Origin: Deltaproteobacteria bacterium
Lineage (GTDB): Bacteria; Desulfobacterota; Syntrophobacteria; Syntrophobacterales; Syntrophobacteraceae
Assembly: GCA_012517315.1 (NCBI GenBank)
Contig: JAAYVE010000053.1
Span: 62,001-126,000 of the forward strand
Length of the DNA stretch: 64,000 nt
Direction of reading: 5' to 3'
The translations under genes were made by a program, and so were the position numbers. The first letter of the stretch is position 1; every line of letters starts with the position of its first letter. A model generated the notes under the pieces. That model saw nothing but the letters and a program-made list of their open reading frames with translations. It did no database searches and had not been told where the DNA came from. Positions 51,827 to 61,064 of this stretch are shown here, one piece after another.

Positions 51827-53221
51827 ATGTTGAACAGCAAACAGATCATTCTGGCAGTGGACGATGATTCTTCCATCCTCCAGGTTCTGGAGGCGCGTCT
51901 TTCGTCCGTTGATTTCCGGGTGCTCACCGCAAACAGCGGTCAGGAGGCCCTGGATATCGTCAAGAGCCGTCCGGTGGATCTGCTCATTTCGGATGTGCGC
52001 ATGCCCGGAATGGGAGGGATGGACCTGCTCACGGCGGTTCGGGCCATCCGCCCTGAGCTTCCCGTGATCTTCCTCACAGCCTACGGAACCATTCCAGACG
52101 CCGTGCAAGCCGTGAAGGCGGGTGCTGCGGATTACCTCACGAAGCCCTTTGACGGTCGGGAATTGCTCCAAAAGGTGCGGGACACCCTGGCGAGAAGGGT
52201 CAGAGAACCCAGGCTGGAATCGCTGCCACCACTGGAAGAGGAGATGTCGGGCGGGAAGAGCCCGGCCATGAGAGAGCTTTTTGATCTCATCGACCGCATT
52301 GCCCCGAGCGACGTGAACATTCTCATCCTGGGCGAGAGCGGCGTGGGAAAGGAGAGAGTGGCGCGGCTGATCCACCAGCGGGGACATCGCAGAGAGCACC
52401 CGTTCGTGGTCGTCGATTGTGGTTCTACCCCAACGGGCCTCCTGGAAAGCGAGCTTTTCGGACACGTTCGTGGGGCGTTCACGCACGCCATCCGGGACAA
52501 GAAGGGGCTTATCGAAGCGGCCGACCACGGGACCCTTTTTCTGGATGAAATCGGGAACATTTCCCCGGAGATGCAGGTGCGGCTTTTGAGATTCCTGGAA
52601 GACCGCAAGATCCGCAGGATCGGGGATTTGAAGGAAATCCCCGTCGATTGCAGGGTCATTTCAGCTACCAACGCGGATCTGCCCGAGGAGGTGGAAAACG
52701 GTAGTTTTCGCGAAGACCTCTACTATCGCCTTCGGGTCGTGACACTGAAAATCCCCCCCCTGCGGGAGCGCAGGGAGGACATTCCCCTTCTGGTGCGGCA
52801 TTTCGTGCGGTTGTTCTGCCAAGCCCAGAAGACTCCCTTGGTAGAAGTCCCGGACGAAACCATGAAATGGTTGTGCGAATATCCTTGGCCGGGAAATGTC
52901 CGGGAGCTCAAGAACGCCCTGGAGGCGGGTGTCGTTCTATGCCGCAGCGGGGTGCTTCGAGAGAGCGACCTTCAGCTCACGGGGCTTCCGCAACCCCACC
53001 CCCCCCCACTCCGATCCCCATCGACGGGAACCGATGCCCTGTCCCTGGAGGAAAGCGAGCGAAACGCCATTATTCGAGCCCTCCAGCAGGCTGGCTGGGT
53101 GCAGAAGGATGCGGCCCAGATCCTGGGCATCAGCCGAAGGGCCATCCATTACAAGATCAGGAAGTACGGCATTGACGTGGCCGGCAAGCGGTCTCCGGCG
53201 GATGAGAGCATGGCTGATTAG
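51827..53221 (+). CDS. Sigma-54-dependent response regulator (NtrC/GlrR family)
   Basis: 464 residues. REC domain with D56, K106 region YLTKPF; AAA+ domain with Walker A GESGVGKE (169-176), Walker B GTLFLDE (235-241), R finger region FREDLYYRL; Fis-type HTH at the C-terminus (VQKDAAQILGISRRAIHYKIRKYG). The sigma-54 contact loop GAFTGA reads GAFTHA (216-221). ATG 51827 has GGAG 4 nt upstream; a GTG at 51791 and TTG at 51830 are other options. Should activate RpoN promoters; a candidate target lies at 25227. A C9 tract is at 52999-53007 in the linker. Confidence 0.92.
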   Translation: MLNSKQIILAVDDDSSILQVLEARLSSVDFRVLTANSGQEALDIVKSRPVDLLISDVRMPGMGGMDLLTAVRAIRPELPVIFLTAYGTIPDAVQAVKAGAADYLTKPFDGRELLQKVRDTLARRVREPRLESLPPLEEEMSGGKSPAMRELFDLIDRIAPSDVNILILGESGVGKERVARLIHQRGHRREHPFVVVDCGSTPTGLLESELFGHVRGAFTHAIRDKKGLIEAADHGTLFLDEIGNISPEMQVRLLRFLEDRKIRRIGDLKEIPVDCRVISATNADLPEEVENGSFREDLYYRLRVVTLKIPPLRERREDIPLLVRHFVRLFCQAQKTPLVEVPDETMKWLCEYPWPGNVRELKNALEAGVVLCRSGVLRESDLQLTGLPQPHPPPLRSPSTGTDALSLEESERNAIIRALQQAGWVQKDAAQILGISRRAIHYKIRKYGIDVAGKRSPADESMAD

Positions 53222-53339
53222 AGTGTCGGGCAAGCTGCTAAGGCGGACACGCCTCCATTCATCCCGACAACCTTTCCTTGACTCCCGACCGCGACGCTGA
53301 TAGCAATACACGCTTCCCATGGAGCGGCAAAGGGGCGGG

Positions 53340-54209
53340 GTGAAAACGCTCATCATCAATGCAGACGATTTGGGATACACGGAAGGGATCAACGCCGGAA
53401 TCGCCCGTTGTTTCCAGGAAGGCTTGGTCCGAAGCGCCACGCTCATGGCGACCGGTGAGGCCTTCGAGAATGCAGTGCAGACGGCGAAGAAAAACCGGGG
53501 GCTTGGGCTGGGGGTGCACTTGGTGCTCACGGAAATGAAGCCACTGGCAGGGGAATCGGACATTCCAGGACTCATCGATGAAAACGGGTGTCTGCCTCCG
53601 ACCCCCATTGACCTGTTAGGGCGTCTTCTGTCGGGTCGCCTTGCCAGGGAATCCCTATGGAAAGAACTGAACCTGCAGGTGAGCAGGGTTCTGGACGCGG
53701 GGTTTGTACCCACTCACCTGGACAGTCACAAGCATGTTCATCTGCTGCCTCAGGTTCTGGAAGTGGTCCTTGAAATCTGTGCCAGATATTCGATCAGATG
53801 GATCCGTTATCCCTTCGAATCCCTGGGACTGCGAAAGATGCTCTCCAGGGTCGACCCTGAGCACCGGGGGGTCCTGGTGAAGCAATACGCCGAGAGTCTC
53901 CCGACCGGTTCCCTTCGGGGTTGGTTCAAGAGGAAGGTGGCCAGGGCGGGAGTCCGCACACCGGACCATTTTTTCGGCTTGGTGTTGACAGGCATCTGGA
54001 ATGAGGCCGCCGCAGCCTATGTCATGGAAACGCTGCCCCCCGGAGTGAGCGAATGGATGGTCCACCCGGGGTATTGTGACGGCGTCCTGGTTTCCAGGTC
54101 GACCCGCCTGAAAGAGCAGCGGGAGAGGGAAAAAAACATTGTTTGCGCGTCGTTCCTCAAGAAGATCGCAGAGAGGAAAGGGGTGCGCCTCAGCCCATTT
54201 GGCGGGTGA
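53340..54209 (+). CDS. YdjC/HpnK/NaxD-like carbohydrate deacetylase
   Basis: 289 residues from GTG 53340, giving the family start MKTLIINADDLGYTEGINAGI; AAGGGG lies just upstream, and ATG 53319 is an alternative. Metal-binding Asp-Asp of the N-terminal motif, His in HLVLTEMKPL and the HLDSHKHVHLLP block are all present. Members remove N-acetyl groups from sugar lipids: HpnK in hopanoid clusters, NaxD on undecaprenyl-phosphate sugars. The neighbouring ArnC-like transferase favours a lipid-linked sugar. Confidence 0.85.
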   Translation: MKTLIINADDLGYTEGINAGIARCFQEGLVRSATLMATGEAFENAVQTAKKNRGLGLGVHLVLTEMKPLAGESDIPGLIDENGCLPPTPIDLLGRLLSGRLARESLWKELNLQVSRVLDAGFVPTHLDSHKHVHLLPQVLEVVLEICARYSIRWIRYPFESLGLRKMLSRVDPEHRGVLVKQYAESLPTGSLRGWFKRKVARAGVRTPDHFFGLVLTGIWNEAAAAYVMETLPPGVSEWMVHPGYCDGVLVSRSTRLKEQREREKNIVCASFLKKIAERKGVRLSPFGG

Positions 54210-54214
54210 ACCGG

Positions 54215-55288
54215 ATGAATCATTCTTTCTCAAAACCGGGGGGAGTGCCGTCATCGGACACTGACCACAATGGTCCCAGGGTCTCCGTGGTCATCCCACT
54301 GCACAACGAAGCGGAGACGCTGCGGGAACTCTACGGATCCGTCCGGAGGACCATGGAGAGAACCGGATCGAGCTGGGAGCTTGTGCTGGTCAATGACGGG
54401 AGCGCCGATGATACCCCGCGAATCCTCGATAGACTCCATGCGGAGGATCCCCGCGTCGTTGTGGTGCATCTGCGCCGCAACTATGGGCAAACACCCGCGC
54501 TGATGGCTGGTTTCGACCATGCCCAGGGAGAACTGGTGGTCGCCATGGATGGGGACCTGCAGCACGATCCCGCGGAGATTCCAAAGTTTCTGGAAAAGAT
54601 TCAGGAAGGCTATGATCTGGTCTCGGGATGGCGTGTATCCCGATCCGACGCCTTCCTCACCCGAACCCTTCCCTCTAGGATCGCCAACTGGCTCATGGCC
54701 AAAGCATCCGGCGTACCACTTCATGACTTTGGGACCACTTACAAGGCGTATCGCAGGGAAATCCTGGAAGACCTGCATCTCTACGGGGAACTCCACCGCT
54801 TTGTCCCCGCCCTGACCACCCTCAACGGCGCGCGTATCGCAGAGATTCCCATCAGGGACATGGGAAGGAACCGGGGCAAGTCTCACTACGGTCTCTCGCG
54901 AACCTTCAGGGTCCTTTTCGACCTGATGACGGTGCGCTTTATTCTGCGTTACATGACGCGCCCCCTTCATTTCTTCGGAAAGCTGTTCTTGGGCTGCATG
55001 GGACTCTCGGGGGCGATCGGCCTTTTTCTTGCCTATCGCAAGCTTATTGGGGGCATCCACATCTTCCAGGAACACGGGCCCCTAAGCCTTCTTGCGGCGG
55101 CGCTGATGCTGGCGGCTGTGCAGTTTCTGGCCATCGGACTCATCGGAGAGGTCCTCGTGCGCATTTATTACGAATCGCAGGACAAGAAGATATACGCCGT
55201 GAAGCGACTTCAAAGGCGAACATGGAACGAGGGGGATTTGGAAGGGTCAATGGGTGGACAGGACGGGATACACTGGGGCGGTGCATGA
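54215..55288 (+). CDS. ArnC/DPM-like membrane glycosyltransferase (GT2)
   Basis: 357 residues from ATG 54215; GTG 54206, overlapping the previous stop, is also possible. GT-A domain with VSVVIPLHNEAETL, LVNDGSADDT, the DXD VVAMDGDLQHDP, and the RDMGRNRGKSHYGLSRTFRVLFDL membrane-associated motif, then two C-terminal helices (about 260-285 and 295-325). Transfers a sugar from a nucleotide to undecaprenyl phosphate. Works with the deacetylase upstream and probably the LAB_N protein. Confidence 0.9.
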   Translation: MNHSFSKPGGVPSSDTDHNGPRVSVVIPLHNEAETLRELYGSVRRTMERTGSSWELVLVNDGSADDTPRILDRLHAEDPRVVVVHLRRNYGQTPALMAGFDHAQGELVVAMDGDLQHDPAEIPKFLEKIQEGYDLVSGWRVSRSDAFLTRTLPSRIANWLMAKASGVPLHDFGTTYKAYRREILEDLHLYGELHRFVPALTTLNGARIAEIPIRDMGRNRGKSHYGLSRTFRVLFDLMTVRFILRYMTRPLHFFGKLFLGCMGLSGAIGLFLAYRKLIGGIHIFQEHGPLSLLAAALMLAAVQFLAIGLIGEVLVRIYYESQDKKIYAVKRLQRRTWNEGDLEGSMGGQDGIHWGGA

Positions 55289-55394
55289 TGGTATCCCTGG
55301 GCGACATCCCTGGGCAAGGCGGGCAACCCCTCCACTGGGAGAGGCAGGGGCGAAGGGGACGAATGATCCCTCCCATACCGTGAACCCGGAAAGG

Positions 55395-55697
55395 TCATGG
55401 AGTGCCAGGGCCGCCTTCCTGCGGAGGCATATCCTTTTGTCTCCTCCTTTCCTGATAGATCAGGTAGAGGTTCCTGCTGTAGATAACCAATCCCGAAGCC
55501 TGTCCCAGAATGAAAACAGGGTCCCTGCGCAGGAGGGCATAAACGAGAAGCAGTGTTCCGCCGCCAACGCTCAGGAACCAGAATGAAATGGGGACAACAC
55601 TCCGCTTGGCTTTCTCGCTCGCAATCCATTGAACGAGGAACCTGGCGGCAAATAGCCCCTGAGCGGCAAACCCTAGGGCGAGCATCCATGTTTCCAC
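55395..55697 (-). CDS. Lipid-A biosynthesis N-terminal domain (LAB_N) membrane protein
   Basis: 100 residues from GTG 55697, preceded by AAGGAG 5 nt upstream; ATG 55685 is an alternative. Three hydrophobic helices (LALGFAAQGLFAARFLVQWI, SFWFLSVGGGTLLLVYALL, FILGQASGLVIYSRNLYLI), with the RFLVQW and SxGG signatures of the LAB_N domain (PF07578). Stand-alone LAB_N proteins are found beside ArnC-like transferases and are thought to help flip or transfer lipid-linked sugars. Convergent with that gene here. Confidence 0.85.
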   Translation of the reverse strand: METWMLALGFAAQGLFAARFLVQWIASEKAKRSVVPISFWFLSVGGGTLLLVYALLRRDPVFILGQASGLVIYSRNLYLIYQERRRQKDMPPQEGGPGTP

Positions 55698-56036
55698 CGA
55701 TTCTCCTTCGGCGATTCAATGGCCTGGTTCATAGGATCATTTCAGTATGCGGACAAAAGGCCCGCCCACTTTCTAACCGTATCCGAGAAGAAATTCAAAT
55801 TTTTATCCGTTGTGCTATGATCCCTGTCCAGTGAATGGATGCCGCCCGGGCCCACTGTGCCGGGACGAAGGGATCCGCACATGGGGTGGAGGTGGAATGG
55901 GAAAGGGATCTTCCTTGCCCACGTGTTGTCGGCGATAGGAGCAAGGGTGGAATCCCGTCCTGCTTCCATCCGGCAGGTGTGAGCGAACCGCTCCTTTCCG
56001 GGCGATTTCCGGTCTTGCAAGGAGGAAACTGGAAAC
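55698..56036. other. 339 bp divergent gap before rfbB
   Basis: No gene. Contains an extended -10 promoter on the + strand (55794-55821) and a strong ribosome binding site AAGGAGG (56019-56025). About 200 nt of leader separates promoter and rfbB, without a clear terminator. Confidence 0.5.
55794..55821 (+). promoter_or_regulatory. Extended -10 promoter of the rfb (dTDP-rhamnose) operon
   Basis: TTCAAA (55794-55799, 4 of 6), 16 bp spacer, TATGAT (55816-55821, 5 of 6) with TGC directly before it, forming an extended -10 element. AT-rich surroundings in a GC-rich region support it. Confidence 0.55.
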
Positions 56037-57110
56037 GTGGAAATGCCAACTTACCTGGTGACTGGAGGGGCCGGCTTCATCGGCAGCAGTTTTGTCCTGG
56101 GCTTGGTGGGGCAAAAAGGGGTGCGGGTGATCAACGTGGACGCCCTGACTTATGCCGGAAACCTCATGAGCATCGAGCCCATCCTGGAGGACCCTCATCA
56201 CACGTTTGTTCGGGGAGACATCCGGGATGCGGAAATGCTGGCAGGTCTCTTCAGGGAACACAAACCGCATGCCGTGGTGAATTTCGCCGCCGAATCGCAT
56301 GTGGACCGTTCCATCGTGGCCCCTGACGCCTTCGTTCAAACCAATGTGCTGGGGACGTTCACCCTTTTGCAGGAGGCGCGATCCTACTGGAGTGAGCTTC
56401 CGGAGGACGGGAAGCGTTCGTTTCGCTTCCTGCATGTTTCCACCGACGAGGTCTACGGTTCCCTGGAACCGGGCGAACCCGCGTTCCGTGAAACGAACCC
56501 TTATACTCCCAACAGCCCCTATTCTGCGTCCAAAGCCGCCGCCGATCACCTCGTGAGAGCCTACCACCACACGTACGGGTTGCCCACTCTGACGACCAAC
56601 TGCTCCAATAACTACGGCCCGAGGCAGTTTCCCGAGAAACTGATCCCGCTCATGATCCTCAACGCCCTCGAAGGCAAGCCTTTGCCCATTTACGGTGACG
56701 GCATGAACGTGCGCGACTGGCTGTTCGTGGACGATCACTGTGCCGCCATCAGCACGGTCCTCCGCCGAGGGCGCCCCGGCGAGACCTACAACATCGGGGC
56801 CCGGTGCGAAAAAACCAACCTGGAAGTAGTGAAAACCGTCTGTCGCATCCTGGATGAACTCGTGCCTCAGTCAAGGTTCCGCCCCCACGAATCCCTTATG
56901 GTTTTCGTGAAGGACCGCCCAGGGCACGACCGGAGATACGCCATGGATTCTTCCAAGATCGAGACGGAGTTGGGGTGGAAACCGGCGGAGAGCTTCGAGA
57001 GCGGCTTGCGCCGAACGATCCTCTGGTACCTGGAGCATCCCCGGTGGGTGGAATCTGTGCGTTCCGGGGCGTATCGAGACTGGATGAAGAGCCATTACGG
57101 CATTGCATGA
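56037..57110 (+). CDS. rfbB: dTDP-glucose 4,6-dehydratase
   Basis: 357 residues. Second step of dTDP-L-rhamnose synthesis. NAD motif GGAGFIGSS near the N-terminus, STDEVYGS, and the catalytic YSASK ([14 protein letters not shown]) of short-chain dehydrogenases; DWLFVDDHC and [14 protein letters not shown] near the C-terminus. GTG 56037 is the assumed start with AAGGAGG 11 nt upstream; ATG 56043 is the other choice. First gene of rfbBACD. Confidence 0.96.
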   Translation: MEMPTYLVTGGAGFIGSSFVLGLVGQKGVRVINVDALTYAGNLMSIEPILEDPHHTFVRGDIRDAEMLAGLFREHKPHAVVNFAAESHVDRSIVAPDAFVQTNVLGTFTLLQEARSYWSELPEDGKRSFRFLHVSTDEVYGSLEPGEPAFRETNPYTPNSPYSASKAAADHLVRAYHHTYGLPTLTTNCSNNYGPRQFPEKLIPLMILNALEGKPLPIYGDGMNVRDWLFVDDHCAAISTVLRRGRPGETYNIGARCEKTNLEVVKTVCRILDELVPQSRFRPHESLMVFVKDRPGHDRRYAMDSSKIETELGWKPAESFESGLRRTILWYLEHPRWVESVRSGAYRDWMKSHYGIA

Positions 57111-57160
57111 AGCCCCGGGTTCGTGGAAACGGGACGGTGGCGATGCGAGGAGAACGGACA

Positions 57161-58105
57161 ATGACCCCCAAGACGGTGCCCCAGGATTCGATCAAGGATG
57201 GTCGGAAGCCTCACGAGGCTTTGGGATGGAAGGGAATTATCCTCGCCGGCGGTGCCGGCACGAGGCTTTACCCCATAACCCTGGCGGTGAGCAAGCAGCT
57301 TCTTCCCGTCTACGACAAGCCGATGATCTACTACCCGCTGTCGGTTCTCATGCTGGCAGGTATCCGGGACATCCTGATCATCTCCACCCCCGAAGATCTG
57401 CCCCGGTTCAAACTCCTTCTCGGCGACGGCAGCCAGTGGGGGCTTCGCTTCTCCTACCGGGAACAGCCGCGCCCGGAGGGACTTGCCCAAGCCTTTCTCA
57501 TTGGGAAGGAGTTCATCGGAGGCGACCGGGTTTGTCTCATTCTGGGGGACAACATCTTTTACGGCCACGGTTTTCAGCAACTGCTCCGGAAAGCTTGTGC
57601 TCTGGAGACGGGTGGCTTTGTATTCGGGTATTATGTCAAGGATCCGGAACGCTATGGGATCGTGGAGTTCGACGAGACGGGAAAGGTGCTGAGCATCGAG
57701 GAGAAGCCCAAAGCCCCCAAGTCCAATTACGCTGTCCCGGGATTGTATTTCTACGACAATGAGGTGATCGCGATTGCCGAACAACTGAAACCCTCCGCGA
57801 GAGGGGAACTGGAGATCACCGATGTGAACAGGGTCTACATGGAACGGGGGGCTCTCCGGCTGGAACTCCTCGGCCGCGGATTCGCCTGGCTCGACACGGG
57901 CACTCACGATGCACTCATCGAGGCGAGCAGCTTCATCGAGACTATCGAAAAACGCCAGGGACTCAAGATTTCATGTGTGGAAGAAGTGGCCTACCGCATG
58001 GGATATATCGATGCCCGCCAACTGAGGAAACTTGCGGAACCGTTCAAGAAGAACGGATATGGCCAGTACCTTACGCGGATTCTTCGAGAGCGGGTGAAGA
58101 CATGA
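57161..58105 (+). CDS. rfbA: Glucose-1-phosphate thymidylyltransferase
   Basis: 314 residues from ATG 57161, chosen for AGGAG 9 nt upstream; ATG 57107 overlaps the rfbB stop and ATG 57143 is also in frame. Makes dTDP-glucose. Motifs: [61 protein letters not shown] 20-residue N-terminal extension before the core is slightly longer than usual. Confidence 0.95.
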   Translation: MTPKTVPQDSIKDGRKPHEALGWKGIILAGGAGTRLYPITLAVSKQLLPVYDKPMIYYPLSVLMLAGIRDILIISTPEDLPRFKLLLGDGSQWGLRFSYREQPRPEGLAQAFLIGKEFIGGDRVCLILGDNIFYGHGFQQLLRKACALETGGFVFGYYVKDPERYGIVEFDETGKVLSIEEKPKAPKSNYAVPGLYFYDNEVIAIAEQLKPSARGELEITDVNRVYMERGALRLELLGRGFAWLDTGTHDALIEASSFIETIEKRQGLKISCVEEVAYRMGYIDARQLRKLAEPFKKNGYGQYLTRILRERVKT

Positions 58106-58659
58106 GAGTGACGGAGGCGGATCTGCCGGGCGTGTTTCTCATTGAGCCGAGGCTGTTTCCCGATGAACGGGGCCTTTTCCTGGAGACTTACCATGCCGAG
58201 AGGTATGGGATCAGCGGTTTGGCTGATCTGTTTGTTCAGGACAATCTCTCCTTTTCCAGGAAAGGTGTCCTGAGAGGTCTTCACTACCAGATCCACAGAG
58301 CCCAAGGGAAACTGGTCACGGCGGTCCAGGGAAAGATCTTCGACGTGGCGGTGGACATCAGGAGAGGGTCTCCCACCTTCGGGCATTGGTTCGGTGCCGT
58401 TCTCTCGTCGGATAATTTTCGACAGATGTTTGTTCCGAAGGGATACGCTCATGGCTTTTGTGTCTTGAGCGACACAGCGACGGTTTGCTACAAGTGCACG
58501 GATTTCTACTCCCCTTCGGGGGAAAGGGGGTTGCGGTGGGATGACCCGCGATTGGCCATCCAGTGGCCGGTTGAGGAACCGATAATTTCGGACAAGGATC
58601 GAATGTATCCCACCCTGGAAACCATTTCTGAAGATGATTTGCCGTCATTTGAGGGGTAG
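58102..58659 (+). CDS. rfbC: dTDP-4-dehydrorhamnose 3,5-epimerase
   Basis: 185 residues, cupin fold. Third step of dTDP-L-rhamnose synthesis. Motifs: [25 protein letters not shown] with the catalytic His, [13 protein letters not shown], and [13 protein letters not shown] 58102 overlaps the rfbA stop by 4 bp. Confidence 0.96.
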   Translation: MRVTEADLPGVFLIEPRLFPDERGLFLETYHAERYGISGLADLFVQDNLSFSRKGVLRGLHYQIHRAQGKLVTAVQGKIFDVAVDIRRGSPTFGHWFGAVLSSDNFRQMFVPKGYAHGFCVLSDTATVCYKCTDFYSPSGERGLRWDDPRLAIQWPVEEPIISDKDRMYPTLETISEDDLPSFEG

Positions 58660-58662
58660 AGA

Positions 58663-59598
58663 ATGAGCCTGAACGACCATGGCCGTCCTCACGGTTCGAC
58701 CGATTCGCATGTTTTGGTGATCGGGCATCTGGGGATGCTCGGCCGAGACCTCATGAAGCAGCTGGAACGAAATGGACTGAAGGGGCTGGGGCTTGATCTG
58801 CCGGACGTGGACATCACCAATGGCGACCAAGTCCGACGGATTCTTGTGGATCGCCGACCTGCCGTCGTCGTGAACTGTGCGGGATATACGGCGGTGGACA
58901 AAGCAGAGTCCGAACCGGGTCCGGCCTTTGCCATCAATCGGGATGGCCCCGGGAATCTTGCGGATGCATGCCGGTCCGCGGGGGCCTCTCTCATCCACAT
59001 CTCCACGGATTACGTCTTCGATGGGCGGGCCGACCGCCCTTACGTGGAGGAGGATCCGGTGAACCCTCTTGGGGTCTATGCCAGGAGCAAGTGGGAGGGA
59101 GAAGAGATCGTGAGGAAGCGGCTCCCTGAGCACCTCATCGTGCGCACGGCATGGATGTTTGGTGTCCAGGGCGGCAATTTTGTCAAGACGATCCTGAGAC
59201 TCTCCGAGGAACGGGAGGAACTCAAGGTGGTGTGCGACCAGGTGGGATGCCCGACTTGGTCCATGGATCTTGCCGGGGCATTGGTGGCTCTCGCAACCAG
59301 GATTCTCAAGGGATACACGCCGATCGCCTGGGGGACGTACCACTTTTGTGGCGCCGGGAAGGTCAGCTGGCATGGTTTCGCCCGGGAAATCGTTGAGGAG
59401 GGAAGACGGCACAGAGCATTGAAGGTGAAGAACATCCTGCCCATCCCCACCACAGATTATCCCACGCCGGCGGCGAGACCCCTCTGGTCCGTCCTCGACT
59501 GCCGTAAGATCGCGGGAACCTTCGGCATCGTCCCTCCCTCTTGGAGGATAGGGCTGGAAAAGGTGGTGCGCGGGATCTACCTGGGAGAGGAAGTCTGA
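58663..59598 (+). CDS. rfbD: dTDP-4-dehydrorhamnose reductase
   Basis: 311 residues. Last step of dTDP-L-rhamnose synthesis. NAD(P) motif GHLGMLGRDL (a shifted GxxGxxG), VDKAESEP, STDYVFDG and the YARSKWEGE catalytic Tyr/Lys. About 15 polar residues precede the Rossmann fold, so a later start is possible. Starts 3 bp after rfbC. Confidence 0.95.
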   Translation: MSLNDHGRPHGSTDSHVLVIGHLGMLGRDLMKQLERNGLKGLGLDLPDVDITNGDQVRRILVDRRPAVVVNCAGYTAVDKAESEPGPAFAINRDGPGNLADACRSAGASLIHISTDYVFDGRADRPYVEEDPVNPLGVYARSKWEGEEIVRKRLPEHLIVRTAWMFGVQGGNFVKTILRLSEEREELKVVCDQVGCPTWSMDLAGALVALATRILKGYTPIAWGTYHFCGAGKVSWHGFAREIVEEGRRHRALKVKNILPIPTTDYPTPAARPLWSVLDCRKIAGTFGIVPPSWRIGLEKVVRGIYLGEEV

Positions 59599-59673
59599 TG
59601 GCGCTGTGCCATGCCCTCGACCTCTTTCGGGCCGTTCCGTTTCGTTGGTTTCCTTCTCGGGGGAAAAAACTCC

Positions 59674-59703
59674 TTGACTTTCCAAATCCGGCTCTGTTAG
59701 GAA
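59674..59703 (+). promoter_or_regulatory. Candidate promoter of the trp operon
   Basis: TTGACT (59674-59679, 5 of 6), 18 bp spacer, TAGGAA (59698-59703, 3 of 6). The -35 box is strong and the -10 box weak, but the position, about 30 bp before the leader peptide start, is right for a trp leader transcript. Confidence 0.4.
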
Positions 59704-59732
59704 TCGTGTAACTTGAATTTGCGGAGCTTGCG

Positions 59733-59816
59733 ATGTTGAGTCGTTCATCCAATTTCGAAGGTTTTTGGTTCTGGTGGCGCAAAGGCGGCGGGGACGGGTG
59801 TGCCTTGATGGTCTGA
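59733..59816 (+). CDS. trpL: trp operon leader peptide
   Basis: 27 codons (MLSRSSNFEGFWFWWRKG and nine more residues), ending in TGA at 59814-59816. Three Trp codons (12, 14, 15; bases 59766-59768, 59772-59777) are interleaved with Phe codons 8, 11 and 13. A ribosome binding site GGAG (59723-59726) lies 6 nt before the ATG. It is followed within 25 nt by a strong intrinsic terminator and then by DAHP synthase and trpEGD, the layout of a classical attenuator. Confidence 0.85.
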   Translation: MLSRSSNFEGFWFWWRKGGGDGCALMV

Positions 59817-59840
59817 GCCATCGAATCGAGTGAAGGATGA

Positions 59841-59878
59841 AGGACCGTGGGCCACCCGGCTCACGGTCCTTTTGTTTT
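59841..59878 (+). terminator. trp attenuator terminator
   Basis: A 13 bp stem with one G-T wobble: the left arm 59841-59853 pairs with the right arm 59858-59870, loop ACCC, followed by TTTGTTTT. By hand, ATGGTCT (59808-59814) can pair with GGACCGT (59842-59848), two pairs being wobbles, which would block the terminator. GGTGGC over the Trp codons (59773-59778) can pair with GCCATC (59817-59822). These alternative pairings fit ribosome-stalling attenuation but were not folded by computer. Confidence 0.85.
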
Positions 59879-59999
59879 GGAAAGGGACCGTGGGATGTTT
59901 CCCCCCGGTCCCTTTCCCTGTTTTGAGAGCTGGTCAGCGAGCAGGCAGGGAGGCCTTGGCGGGGACAATCCCGGCAGTTGCATGAAAAGGAGAGGAATC

Positions 60000-61064
60000 A
60001 TGCTTGTGGTTATGGACAGGAAGGCGACGCAGGAGGAAGTTGATGGTGTGGTGGAGGCCATCGAAAGGCGCGGTTATGTGGCGCGGCCCATTCCCGGAGG
60101 GGAGCGGGTGGCCATCTGTGTCCTGCACAACCAGGGCCCCGTGGACGCTTCTTATTTCCTGGGACTTCCCGGGGTAAAGGAGGCCATTCCCGTCACTCAC
60201 CCTTACAAGCTGGTGAGCCGTGAGTCTCAGCCGGAGGACACGGTGGTTCACATTGGAGATCTTTGCCTCGGAAATGGGACCCTGACCATCATCGCTGGTC
60301 CTTGTGCCATTGAGAGTGAAGAACAGGCCGTCACCATCGCGCGTCATGTCAAAAGAGCCGGGGCACACATTTTTCGGGGAGGCGCTTTCAAGCCTCGCAC
60401 ATCACCTTACGCATTCCAGGGACTCGGAGAAGAAGGGCTCAGGATCCTCGCCAAAGTCCGCGAGGAGACAGGGATGCCCGTCGTGACGGAGGCTGTCGAC
60501 CGGGAAGTGTTTGATCTTGTCGAGACTCATGCGGACATGGTGCAAATCGGCGCCCGCAACATGCAGAATTTCAGCCTACTCAAACGGGCGGGGCGTTCCC
60601 ACAAGCCGGTCGTCCTCAAGCGCGGGCTCTCCGCCACCGTTCAGGAATGGCTCATGGCGGCGGAGTACATCATGGAAGGTGGCAACACCCAGGTCATCCT
60701 CTGCGAACGGGGAGTTCGCACGTTTGCCGACCACAGCCGGAACACTCTCGATCTGTCCTCCGTTCCCGTCGTCCAGAAGGAAAGCCACCTTCCCGTCATC
60801 GTGGATCCCAGCCATGCGGCGGGCCGCCGCGATCAGGTGATCCCACTCAGCCGGGCCGCCGTCGCCGTTGGAGCCCACGGCCTGATGGTGGAAGTGCACC
60901 ATGCTCCTGAATCCGCCTTGAGCGATGGGGCCCAATCCTTGTACCCCCAGCAGTTTGAAAGCCTATGCCGGGAAATCGATCCCATATTCAGGGTGGTCCG
61001 GCCACAGAGGGGACTTGGGCTGAATAAGCTTCCCAAAGTGGCGGGGAGAGGGCTGGGACGATGA
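60000..61064 (+). CDS. aroF: 3-deoxy-7-phosphoheptulonate synthase (DAHP synthase, type I beta)
   Basis: 354 residues from ATG 60000, preceded by AAGGAGAGG; ATG 59982 is possible. First step of the shikimate pathway: condenses PEP with erythrose 4-phosphate. An N-terminal ferredoxin-like regulatory domain (about 1-80) precedes the barrel, as in the Thermotoga-type enzymes. Barrel motifs: IAGPCAIES, RGGAFKPRTSPYAFQGLG, GARNMQNFSLLK, VVLKRGLSATVQEWL, CERGVRTF and VDPSHAAGRRD. It is the first structural gene of the trp operon, so its supply is tied to Trp attenuation. Confidence 0.95.
   Translation: MLVVMDRKATQEEVDGVVEAIERRGYVARPIPGGERVAICVLHNQGPVDASYFLGLPGVKEAIPVTHPYKLVSRESQPEDTVVHIGDLCLGNGTLTIIAGPCAIESEEQAVTIARHVKRAGAHIFRGGAFKPRTSPYAFQGLGEEGLRILAKVREETGMPVVTEAVDREVFDLVETHADMVQIGARNMQNFSLLKRAGRSHKPVVLKRGLSATVQEWLMAAEYIMEGGNTQVILCERGVRTFADHSRNTLDLSSVPVVQKESHLPVIVDPSHAAGRRDQVIPLSRAAVAVGAHGLMVEVHHAPESALSDGAQSLYPQQFESLCREIDPIFRVVRPQRGLGLNKLPKVAGRGLGR

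Noticed and set aside
59599-59732. tRNA or other stable RNA in the rfbD-trp gap
   Set aside because: No cloverleaf-like arms or CCA end; the region is explained by a promoter and the leader peptide.
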